Source: Linnemannia schmuckeri (lineage: Eukaryota; Mortierellomycota; Mortierellomycetes; Mortierellales; Mortierellaceae). Taken from it: a stretch of 64,000 nucleotides of DNA. Shown one piece after another: positions 22,939-33,017 of the stretch. The number at the start of each line of letters is the position of its first letter. Position 1 is the stretch's first letter. The notes beneath the pieces are model-generated. The model did not search any database, was not told the DNA's origin, and saw nothing but the letters and a program-made list of their open reading frames with translations. The position numbers and the translations under genes are program-made. The stretch spans positions 124,001 through 188,000 of the forward strand of contig JANATG010000015.1 of NCBI GenBank assembly GCA_029449235.1. The letters run 5' to 3'.

Positions 22939-24966
22939 ATGTCAGGATCGACACCTGGATCTGACCTTTCGCCACCTCCACCTTTACCGTCTGAGCCTGA
23001 ATCACCCACGCCTCGTCCTACTACACTCGACCCACCGCATCCGCCTACCTCTGATCCTCCTCCACCACCGCCTCCTCTTCCGCCGGGACCACCTATTCCT
23101 CCCACAGCTGCTGAATCGGCACCACCAACGACAAGCACGATGTCAGACCCGGGATATCCCACTGTGGCGCCGCCGCCACCTCCACCAGCAATTACCACTG
23201 CTGAACCTCCACCTCCAGTAACAACAACAACAGATCCTCCCCCACCTGTAACAACAACCGCTGATCCCTCTCCTTTCACAACAACAGACCCACCTCCACC
23301 CGTCACCACTACAACTACCACGACTAATCCACCACCAGAGACGACAACCACGACAAACCCTCCATTGACATCAAACCGTCCTCCAGATACGACTACTAGT
23401 CCAAACCGAACGACAACTCGACCGCCTCTCATGACGACGACAACAGAAGACCCATTACCACCAGTAACAACCATAACAACATCACCTTATACAACTCAGT
23501 ATATCACAACCGTGTCCGTCGTTACTATCACGACCCTCGTCCCCCATACGACCATGCTATCTGGATCTATCACGATGATCTATGCCACAGAGACAACCAC
23601 ATCCCTACAACCGACTCTCATCCCTGACCCTCGTCAACCTCCTCCTTCGAGTAGCACATTCGCAAACCGCAGTGGGTTCCACCCCTGGCAGATTGGTCTT
23701 GTTGTGGCGCTGGTCTTGATCCTGTTGGCTTTGTGCCTTGCGGCAGTGATATTGACATGGTTTCGGAAACGGAGGCAGAAGTTGAGGGATCAGGAGGATA
23801 AAGTTGCAGGCAGCCGTGAGCCCTGGCATGATCCTGCTACCGCTGCCGCCGTGATGGGGCCTTCTTTAGGTGGTGGTAGGTCGGCAAATGGTACGGGGAT
23901 CATGCATCCAGGTTGGCATGAGTACAATAAGGAGGCGGCTTCGATGACAGCAGCAAGGGGAGGTGGAGGCGGTAGCGGTCGCGATATATTAAGCATGGAT
24001 GGAGGGTACCGTCACGTACATCACCATCACCCCGACACTCGATACGACTCCAACGGAGAGATGATATTGATCGGATACGCCGACCCTTATGGCGGCGGGG
24101 AGGATACGACGGACTATCTGGGTGGCCATCTTGGGGGAAACGGTTATGTCTTTAGTGGAAGCGATGACTACGGATTGGGATTGGACCACGCGATGACGGG
24201 TGCGGGCTCTGAGATTGGCGGTGGTGGCGCAGAATTAGCAAGTTACAGCGGCAGCTTGGCAGGTGATCATTTGAGTTACAATGGTTACAATGGCAGCCAT
24301 CGATACCCAATCCCACCGTCGCTGCAGCAGCATGTCTCTTCCAACCATCCGCAGGAGGAGCAGTCTGCTTCACCAGTACCACGAGCATCGTATGAGGATG
24401 ATTACCATGCAGCAGTCGCCCTCAGACGGCAGCTCCAACAACAGCAACAGCAACAGCAATATCATGTGTTTTATCCTCAACCACCGCGGACAGTTACAAG
24501 CGCAGCAGGGACATCTCGCCAGCCGAGTCGGGATGAGCTGGGGACGACGACCAGTGGAACCACAGAAGCCACTGAAGAAGGCCTTGACGACTACAGGTTC
24601 AATCTTGAGAAGAATTCAAAAGTTGAGCACCGGCGACAATCGCCCCATGCTTTACTGGTTTTCGGCCACCAGGTTGTCAATCAGGATGGGGAGACGGGAG
24701 CTACTACCGCTGGTGTTGGAGGGATTGTGGCATCGCCATTAGAGGGACCGATATCTAATGCGATAACAGGAGCAGGACAAGGATCAGAAGAAGGTGGAAA
24801 AGAAGGGGGCTATCGTCGAGATGATCTTACTTCCGAACCCGGTACCAGTTCAGGCCAAGGGGGTGATATTGGCGGCGTTAATAGCCACGAACGTGCGCCT
24901 TCGACTCCTAGCGAAGAGACGGCGGCAGCCCTGAGTTACCTCGACCGACTCAGGGTTGACTCTTAG
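22939..24966 (+). CDS. Pro/Thr-rich mucin-like single-pass membrane protein
   Basis: An open frame of 675 aa from the ATG used here. Residues 1-240 are Pro/Ser/Thr repeats (PPPPVTTTT-like), expected to be heavily O-glycosylated and extracellular. One membrane span (IGLVVALVLILLALCLAAVI, about 252-274) is followed by a basic stop-transfer FRKRRQK. The cytosolic tail of 400 residues is Gly/Ser/His-rich, with a glutamine run near residue 500 and no recognised domain. The layout resembles fungal wall-stress sensors or mucins, but the cysteine-rich WSC head is absent. No signal peptide is encoded from this ATG, which sits next to a probable splice acceptor (AG at 22944-22945), so the true N-terminus is probably on an upstream exon. 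Confidence 0.7.
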   Translation: MSGSTPGSDLSPPPPLPSEPESPTPRPTTLDPPHPPTSDPPPPPPPLPPGPPIPPTAAESAPPTTSTMSDPGYPTVAPPPPPPAITTAEPPPPVTTTTDPPPPVTTTADPSPFTTTDPPPPVTTTTTTTNPPPETTTTTNPPLTSNRPPDTTTSPNRTTTRPPLMTTTTEDPLPPVTTITTSPYTTQYITTVSVVTITTLVPHTTMLSGSITMIYATETTTSLQPTLIPDPRQPPPSSSTFANRSGFHPWQIGLVVALVLILLALCLAAVILTWFRKRRQKLRDQEDKVAGSREPWHDPATAAAVMGPSLGGGRSANGTGIMHPGWHEYNKEAASMTAARGGGGGSGRDILSMDGGYRHVHHHHPDTRYDSNGEMILIGYADPYGGGEDTTDYLGGHLGGNGYVFSGSDDYGLGLDHAMTGAGSEIGGGGAELASYSGSLAGDHLSYNGYNGSHRYPIPPSLQQHVSSNHPQEEQSASPVPRASYEDDYHAAVALRRQLQQQQQQQQYHVFYPQPPRTVTSAAGTSRQPSRDELGTTTSGTTEATEEGLDDYRFNLEKNSKVEHRRQSPHALLVFGHQVVNQDGETGATTAGVGGIVASPLEGPISNAITGAGQGSEEGGKEGGYRRDDLTSEPGTSSGQGGDIGGVNSHERAPSTPSEETAAALSYLDRLRVDS

Positions 24967-26114
24967 AATATATTACTAATTCATAATCATAAATGTCGTT
25001 CTTTTTTGTATTTAACGCGTCGTCTTCCTATGTAATGTTTTGCATGAATGTGTTCTGGTCACTTTTTTTTGGACACCGTGAGGACGGTGTAAGGAAGGTC
25101 TGCGAAGAGAGTACGAAGATGTTGAACACAAAAAAGACGGGAAGAAGAAGTTCAGGGGCATGGCCCAGACAAGAAAGACGTTTTTGTTTTCTTGGGGGAC
25201 CCTTTTCACTTGGGAGCCCTCGTTTTTGTTGACTTCTTGCTCTTACTTCACCTGTTGTATTTGTTTGTGCTTTTTTGTTCATGCCTATGGTTTGGATGAC
25301 CCTTTTTTTTTTTTTTTTTTTTTTTTTGCTTTAAGATGTGTCAATACATCGGTCAGGGAACGGCTGCTCTTTCCTCCTTCCCTCCTTCCCTCTCTTCTCT
25401 TCTCTTCTCTTCCCTCTCTTTCTTCCCTCTCTTTCTCCCCTCTCTTCCTTCCCTTTCGTTTTGTGTCCTTCGTTTGCTTGTTTGTATGCATTTGTCTGTG
25501 TATTGTTCATCGTTGTTTATTTTTTTCTCTTTCTTGTATTTCTGTCCTTCTTTTCGAAAATTCATGCATCGCCAGAATACACGTCTGCTGAGGGTCACAA
25601 CTCGCAATGAGAACAGATGCAGAGGCGATAATCTTTTTTTTTTTTTGTTGGTTGGTTCGCTTGGGTTTCTCTTTGTACTGTAATATGAAAAAGGTACCAT
25701 TGAAGATGTACTTACCTGTACAAACCATCCCATCCCTAATCCCATTCCCACCGACAAGGTTCTCAAAAAGAAAAAAACGATGCGTAAGTTTTCTTTTTCT
25801 TCTTTGAACAGACAGTTCATAGAAACTACGTCCCGGCCTGCGCTTTTCCCTTTCCAACCTTTCTGGAAATATCCATTCGGAGCGCCTTCTTTTGTGCAAA
25901 ACAGGGCGCGGCACGGGCGTTTGTAGGTAACAGAGAGATGACAAGAAACCGCTCACCTTTCTGTAATGCACATGCCTCCCCTTTTTGAATATTATCTCCG
26001 ACACCGATCAGATAGAGTGCCCCAACCCCATGGGTACAGCAAAGACAAAAAACACGACAAGATAGGGCGGATAGGCAGACAGGCATGTGTGTGATGAGTA
26101 ACCAACCCGCCTAT

Positions 26115-26138
26115 CTCTTGCTCTTGCTCTTGCTCTTG
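26115..26138. repeat. (CTCTTG)4 tandem repeat
   Basis: Four perfect hexamers followed by a degenerate fifth. Noncoding. Confidence 0.85.
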
Positions 26139-28050
26139 CTCTTTGCCACTTGCCATTTGCTCTGTTCTGCGCTGTGCATAGTTTCTTGTTTTGGTTGTGA
26201 CCCTGAACAAAAACAAAGAAAAGACCAAGAAGACCCTTGATCGATTTTTTTTTTTTAGTTTTGTTTTTCTTTTTGTGTACCTTTGTCATTCATTCCTGCA
26301 GCTTCCGAAAAAAAAAAAGGGAAACGGACCATGTCCGTGCAAGGACCCGTCGATTTGCCCAGAATAACTTTTTTTTCTGTCAACATCTCTGCCTCTTTCT
26401 GTCACTCTGTCTGTCTGTGCCAAGGATAATTATGAATAATAAGAGGTGCTTCCAGCAAGATGAACCACAATGAGATGGCAGTTAAAAGGGCGACTTTTGT
26501 ATCTTTTTTCATAGCTTGTGCTTGTGCGTGTGTATTGCAGAGAGGGACCCTTGTCCATTTCTTACCCTTTTGTTTACACAAGGCACGCAGTGGTCATGTT
26601 CACCCTTTTACTCTTTACTATGGAACGATTTTTGTAGTTTTGTCGCTTCCTTCCCACACTGCCTCCTTCCTTTCTTTTCCCTCTTTTCCCTCGCTTACTT
26701 TTGGATGTGTGTGGATTTGTGTGGTACGCGCGCAAAAAAAAAAAAAAAAAAAAAAAAAAACGAAACTTGTGTATGTGTATGTGTATGTAATGCGATCGGA
26801 TGGACCTCAACGCTTGGTCCATGCACCACATATACACACGCAAACACACATCTGCAACGATAACAAAGCAACGATAACGAAAGAAGTCAAGCAAGCAAAC
26901 ACCAGACCCTTCCTTCGACATCCACTAAACAATGCATCCACCTACTTCAATTATCCACTTAACATCTTCCCTCTTTTCTCTCTTTTGTTGACCTTTTTTT
27001 TTTTTTTTTGTCTACGTTCTGTCATCCTAAACAAATGTTCTATTTTTTCCCTTCATTGTTTGTTCCTTGTTGTTCCTTGTCCTATGCGTCCGTCCGTCCG
27101 CCCGTCCTTCTCCCCTTCGTGTTGTTGTTGTGGTAGTGGTGAGAAATTTTCATAGTTGTTGATGTTTTGTTTTCATCGCTTCTTGCATTGATGGGGTCAA
27201 GCCAAAATACAAAGAACAACGAGGGGTATACATACACATAAAAAAAAAGATGAACAAGTGACTGACCGCAGCCGACAAAAAACGACGAACAAAGGGACGC
27301 CGAACAAAAGCAAAAAAAAAAAAAAAAAAAAAAAAAAAGGTTGCCAAGGAGTGATTATAGCCCACACCCGCATGTATCTCTCCCTTTTACATTGACTATT
27401 GCCCAATTTTACATAGATCCACAGGGACAAAATACACACGCACGAAGCAAAACACATCCGGGATAGAATAGATATTGAGATGCGCAAAATAAAAACAATT
27501 GAAACGATTGCTATCTGTTTCTTTGACATGAGATGGGTGTGCATAAGGGGTGAGGGCACACACACTTAGGGAGAGAGAGGACTGACACGATCGAATGTGT
27601 GCTTGTGTGCCTGTGTGTGAGAAAGAAGAAAAAAAAAATAGAGCTGTGTGTGTGCGTGCGTGTGTGTGTTCTGCTTGTCTCGCTTCAATTCTATTCGCAT
27701 ACCGTGTAAGTCGTTATTGTTCTATCTTCGCCTCTTACTCACAGTTTGCTCAACAGCATAACACCACAAAAAAGCGTTTTTGTGCTCCATCAGCGACGAG
27801 GAGGAGGACAGACCGACAAGACTGACAACGAGAGCCAGAAGGAGACCCAAGAGAAAGAAGGAAATGTAATTCGAGTCCCTATTGGCCAGGGACATTTCAA
27901 TTCGTGCGTACAAAAAAAGTGTAAAAAAGGGACACTCTCTCGCAGGAAAGGAAGGAGAGCAGTTCAACCCATTAACTGGCAATTGCTTTTGTTTTTGCTC
28001 GGGCCTTGCTTACTTTTTTTCTTGTTGTGTCGGTGGCAAGAGATAGAGAG

Positions 28051-28056
<6 letters not shown>

Positions 28057-28118
<62 letters not shown>
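28057..28118. repeat. (GA)31 microsatellite
   Basis: Sixty-two bases of uninterrupted GA, purine-only on the plus strand. Complementary in type to the TC tract at 28699-28740. Confidence 0.95.
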
Positions 28119-28123
<5 letters not shown>

Positions 28124-28535
28124 GTATTCAGGATATAGGCGTTGAAGCACACAAGGAGAGGAAGAGAGAAGGGATGAGAGTCATTCTTTCCTTTTCTTTT
28201 TTAATATCCTTGTTATTTGCTACAATGACAATAACCAACAAAATAACCAAAGAACAACCAGGAAGCAGGAAAAGACAAGGGAAGGGGGTGGTGAGAAGAT
28301 GAAAAGAGCAGAATGAGAAAAGGACAAGACGGACGAATGACAAAGGGTGTCTGTGTGCTGATGATTGTAACGAGTTGGTTTGGAAGGTAACAACAAAACA
28401 GTTCAGACAACGAGTGAGCGACAAACGATCTTTTTGAACAAGCTGTTGTTGATCAATCACAAGCTCAGCGGTGGTGATGGTGGAGGCAAAGGGAAGGGAT
28501 ATTTCATTTCTATAATATTTCGCCTTAGTGATATT

Positions 28536-28549
28536 TGATATCGATATCA
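28536..28549. repeat. Perfect 14-bp palindrome TGATATCGATATCA
   Basis: A self-complementary 14-mer in the gene-free stretch, between the GA and TC microsatellites. Possible regulatory site; no function assigned. Confidence 0.8.
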
Positions 28550-28631
28550 GACATTAGAAGACGATTGACCATGTATCCTATGGTGGGTAGACTAATGGAT
28601 GAGTAGTCCCTCTTATGTGAATAAATGAGTA

Positions 28632-28655
28632 AATGAATGAATGAATGAATGAATG
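28632..28655. repeat. (AATG)6 microsatellite
   Basis: Six perfect tetranucleotide units, 44 bases before the TC tract. Confidence 0.9.
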
Positions 28656-28694
28656 GGAGCCAAGACTAGTTTCAATTCAGTAGTCAACTTCTTT

Positions 28695-28698
<4 letters not shown>

Positions 28699-28740
<42 letters not shown>
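28699..28740. repeat. (TC)21 microsatellite
   Basis: Forty-two bases of uninterrupted TC, about 470 bases before the RAS start codon. Confidence 0.95.
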
Positions 28741-28747
<7 letters not shown>

Positions 28748-29207
28748 GTGCGCGTTGTGTCTTTTCATGTGTGCGCTTACTTTGAGTGCGTATATATGTG
28801 TGGATGTGCTTGATGCTGTTGCTGTTGCTGCTGTTATTGTTTTATTTCTCGTTCTTGCGCTTCTTTCTTAGTATCCCCCTTATACCCTTCTCTCTCGTTT
28901 CCCTCTTTCCTTTTTCTCTTCTGTTTCCTTCTCTACCCTCTTCTCCCTTTTCCCTCTTCCCTCTTCCCTCTTCCTTCTTCCCTCCTCCCTCCTCTCCTTC
29001 CTCCTTCTCACCCGCCCTTCTCTTTTTTTCTTTGTTACTCTCTCCCATCCTCACTCATCATCCTTCCGTTCCTTCATCATCCCTCCTCTTCTTTCTCTTT
29101 CAACACTCTCAGACACACGCTCTTCCTCTCTTGCACATTACACATACACCCTCCACACCTCTTTTCACGTTCCCCCTCGTCAACCCCCCTTCGACTTATA
29201 ACCCAAG

Positions 29208-32200
29208 ATGATGCTCTACAAGCTGGTCGTTCTCGGAGTAAGTCATCTCTTCTCTCGATACGATACGATACTCTTCACTCTTCATCATCTCGCCCACAGC
29301 ACCCAACCGTCAGGACATATACATACCGGTTATATGAAAAGATAGGAAGAAAGAAACCCAGAGCACTGAAACAGGAATAAACAACCAAACAACCACAACC
29401 ACCTACTCACTGTGCCAAGCGACCTTCGTTTTTTATGCAACCAAACTCCAACAACCCTAAACACAATAACGCAATCACTAATCGTCTTCGTCTCTCTCTC
29501 TTTCTCTCTTTCTTGTGGATTGTATTCACTCCTTTTTTAGGATGGAGGTGTCGGCAAGGTAAACAACAAAGGACTGAGCAATGAAGAATACAAGAAGAAA
29601 AAAAAAACAAGCTTCAGCTTGCATAACAGACACTTTTCCCTGCCCACCGCCCAGCAACCACAGTACCGTCCCCGGGACGCGCCTTTTCTCTCTCATACTT
29701 TGTCGTATAGTGTGGTTGCTGTTATCGCTCACTCCTCGGGAGGGTGGTCGATTCCTCTTTCAATCCACCTTCCCTCCCCTTTGGTCCAAAGCAACCACAA
29801 CGACATCCCGCAGTCGCTGTGATTACCGTTTGGCGCAATTCTTATGGGAACCAACCTATCCACCGTATCAGCTCATTCAGTGGGCCTCCTGTCGTATCCT
29901 CCCCTCCTATCTCTCTCTCCCCGTCCCTTTTCCCAGTCGATAATGTCATTCTGCTTTGATAGACATTGGGGCTTTTTTTTTTTTTTTTTTTTTGTCGGTA
30001 CCCCCTTCTTTCCACTTCATCGAGAATCGCATAACGGAGCTCTTCACCCTAATACGACTGGGTTGTTTTAGCATTTTTTTTTGTGCACAGTTCTATGGGA
30101 CGAAAGGCTAAGGAGGTCGACCACAGGAGAGCAACACTCAGGGCGACCTGGTTTCTGTCAAAAGAGGAGCGAGGGTGAACAAAAATAAGAAGGTGATTCA
30201 TTCAACAGACCCCAACGAGATGACTGATTCAGAGGAACACTCCACCCTAAAAAGGCATATAGAGGAAAAACCATATACAGACTTTTACCAGTCTTGGTGT
30301 CCTTTGAAGTGCGACCATTTTCTTGTTTTCTTGTGTGCCTTGTTCATTTGAACTCCTCTTGTCTTCAACCCCCTTTGCTTTTTTCGCCTTTTTGGGTGTC
30401 AAGGACGTACTCCTTCCCTGTAAGTAGAGTGTTCAAACTAACCAACCCCTGTTTCTTTGCATTGTTCACCAAATAGACTGCATTGACCATCCAGGCAAGT
30501 GTTGACACTCTATTGGCTTGACTCGACAACGCAAGGAGAAGGCATTAGTTTGTTTACGTCAGAAAGTGTATATCTTGATGGATATCTCTCTCGACCTATC
30601 GCAAGCAAAAGTGCGAAATACGAAACAACAGCCGCCATTGGCTCGTCGACCCATTTGCTTTTTTCTTCTCTGCCGATGACTGCCCTCTCGCGCCTTCCTC
30701 AAGCGATCGCTGTCGATTATGTGGATGGGCGCTGTATGGCGGATTGTATCTCGGACTAATCTGATCGTTCTTTTCCTTTATTCTTCTTTTCTGCTCCATA
30801 CCTTTTTTTTCCTTTGGTGTCCAATAGTTGTGTCTAAACCATTTCGTTGGTAAGCAGTTGCTTTTGGTTGAACAGGAAAACAAAGACTATGAATTATTTA
30901 CTGTTGAACAGGCTGTTTGAGTTCTTGCTCATCTGAAAAAAAAAAATACTAACTACAATGCTCCTTTTCTCATTCAATTATTATTATATAATCTGCACGG
31001 ATATCTCATGTTTTCGGCACATGAACGACACACTGGAACATCTGAACATCCCACCCGATCATTTGCTCTTTTATCATCGAAATGGCTTATTGTTACCTCC
31101 AACAGAGGTAAAAATGTTAGACGGTATTTTTTGGGCAGGACCGGACCGAGTGCATCAGCGGCGACTGGCGGACAGCAACAACAAATGCAACAGCAACAAC
31201 CACAGCATCAAGCATCAAGCGTCAGTACAGAGCAGGACTGTGCGCAAATGATCAAGAGAGGGAAAAGGACAAGGACCTTTGGACACTAAAAGCTATACGG
31301 ACCACTGGGAGTATGACTCGGCAGCTCTCAAAAAAAGCTTCACGACACATTACCCCCTGTCGAACACGCACCATTTTTTAATTGCATTTACTCGTGCAGA
31401 GTGCAGCTCGGTTGCTGGTGGCCTTTTTTTTTACGTTCATGGAAAGGCGCGAACAGGACAAGAGCAATATTTTTGTGTTTACACAGTTCAATTGTATTTT
31501 GTGCCTGGTTGCGGCGAGAGCAAACAGAAAGAGAGAGGAAAAGAAGGTCTACACAGGGCTCAACAAAACTTATATACTCACCATGTTTTGAATGATCGTT
31601 TCATGTTTATTAGACATATGATCCTACCATCGAGGACTCGTACAGAAAGCAGGTCGTCATTGACGACCAAACATGTGTCTTAGAGGTTCTCGATACTGCT
31701 GGCCAAGAGGAGTACACAGCCTTGAGAGACCAGTGGATTCGGTACGTGTCACTTTGTTGTCCAAGTGCCAACGCCTCCTTTTTACTCGTGCTATCCGTTG
31801 ATTGCTGCTCGGAAGGAGACATGCTTTTTTCATTTCAGGGCTCAGTTTTCCACGTCGTTATGCACTTGAGCATTTTCTCGCTCGCCATGTGCTGTTGTTG
31901 TTTTCGTTGTTCTCTATAGTGAACTAACAAGTTTTCTCTCCCCTTTTTTCTTGTGCATGTGCTGCTCATATAAATAGGGATGGAGAGGGATTCCTGTTGG
32001 TCTATTCGATTGCTGCCCGGTCAACCTTTGAAAGGATAAAGCGATTCCGCGACCAAATTGTACGAGTCAAGGATTCTGAGAATGTGCCTTTGATGTTGGT
32101 CGGCAACAAGTGTGACCGCTTGACTGATCGTGAGGTCTCGCGCGACGAAGGATTCCAGATGTCGAAGCTTTTGAGATGCGACTTTACCGAGACATCGGCC

Positions 32201-32323
32201 AAGACTTGTGTGAACGTTGAGCGTTCGTTCTACAACGTCGTCCGTATGATTCGCCAGGCTCGTGATGGCGGTGCACCCCGACCCAAGCCAGCCAAGAAGA
32301 AGAACAAGTGCACTATTCTGTAA
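29208..32323 (+). CDS. rasB: Ras small GTPase, RasB/Ras-2 type, six exons including microexons
   Basis: Exons read 29208-29237, 29541-29558, 30477-30494, 30828-30849, 31614-31741 and 31978-32323, for a product of about 187 aa. The first four encode MMLYKLVVLG, DGGVGK, TALTIQ and LCLNHFV, so the GDGGVGKT phosphate-binding loop spans three exons. Then follow YDPTIEDSYRK (switch I), DTAGQEEY (switch II), NKCD and ETSAK (guanine contacts), and C-terminal CTIL, a CaaX box whose final Leu favours geranylgeranylation. LCLNHFV and ALRDQWIRDGEGF match the fungal RasB branch, which controls morphogenesis and growth. Intron 3 begins CAG|GCAAGT, a GC-AG intron. Exons 4 and 5 do not join in phase: two bases completing a Glu codon before TYDPT are missing (see findings). 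Introns exceed 80% of the gene. Confidence 0.9.
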
Positions 32324-33017
32324 CGAGCGGACAGGCGGCCAGGACGTTTACTCTTTTCCTTTCTTTCTTTTTTCTATCCTTTTTCTTTCAAAAAAAAAAG
32401 CAACAAACATCCAATAACATTCACCAACTACTGTTTTTACCAATTCCATCACTTCTATCACCAACAACCAGAGCGACCATCGGAAAGCATGACGTTAGGC
32501 CATATGGTGGGGTGAACAGAACAGGGGACAATAGGCGGAAAGCAGAGGACAGAGGAGGAAGGAGTCGACGCCCGATTACCATCCATGCAGGCTATAACAT
32601 GTTTTTTTTTCACACACAACAACCCAACATACGCATTTTCTTTTTTCTGAACAATGAGTGATACAGTATTCGCATCGTATGTTATTCTTTAGTGTATTTT
32701 TTTTGGGCATTCTGCTTTTGTTTGTTTGTTTGCTTATTCGGGTTGACTAAGTATCTTCAACCATGCAGAGCCATGCATGCGCAGAGAGAGACGGAGAGAG
32801 AGACAAAACAAGGAGCTGGGGAAATAACGAAAAGTATTTTTATTTTCAAGTTTTTGGGTTTCTGTACAAATGCAATTGTTCATTGCGTTTTTTTCTTGCT
32901 TCTTAATCCATTCTTGGGTCGAAAAAAACAGGGAAAGGAAACGAAGAAAGGTGGAATTATGCAAGGATTGTGTTAAAAAAGAAGTAAAAGAAAGAGGCAA
33001 GGCATGACATGGGGAAT
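32324..33017. other. Convergent 3' flanks, RAS / enolase
   Basis: 694 bases between two stop codons; A/T-rich, with short homopolymers. No gene is seen. Confidence 0.45.

Larger units (their letters stand above)
24967..29207. other. 4.2 kb gene-free, low-complexity stretch
   Basis: The longest stretch without a recognisable gene. It holds T25 (25303-25327), A27 (26734-26760), A27 (27312-27338), a CTCTTG repeat, a GA microsatellite, an AATG repeat, a TC microsatellite and many C/T-rich segments. Open frames are short and read as low-complexity Phe/Leu/Ser or Arg/Glu. The last 350 bases are a C/T-rich leader for the RAS gene. A noncoding RNA cannot be excluded. Confidence 0.5.

Noticed and set aside
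22896..23474. Val/Gly-rich minus-strand open frame opposite the mucin-like gene
   Set aside because: It is the complement of Pro/Thr repeats and has no independent support.
28057..28740. GA/TC/AATG arrays considered as CRISPR or coding repeat
   Set aside because: Simple microsatellites with no spacers and no conserved coding frame.
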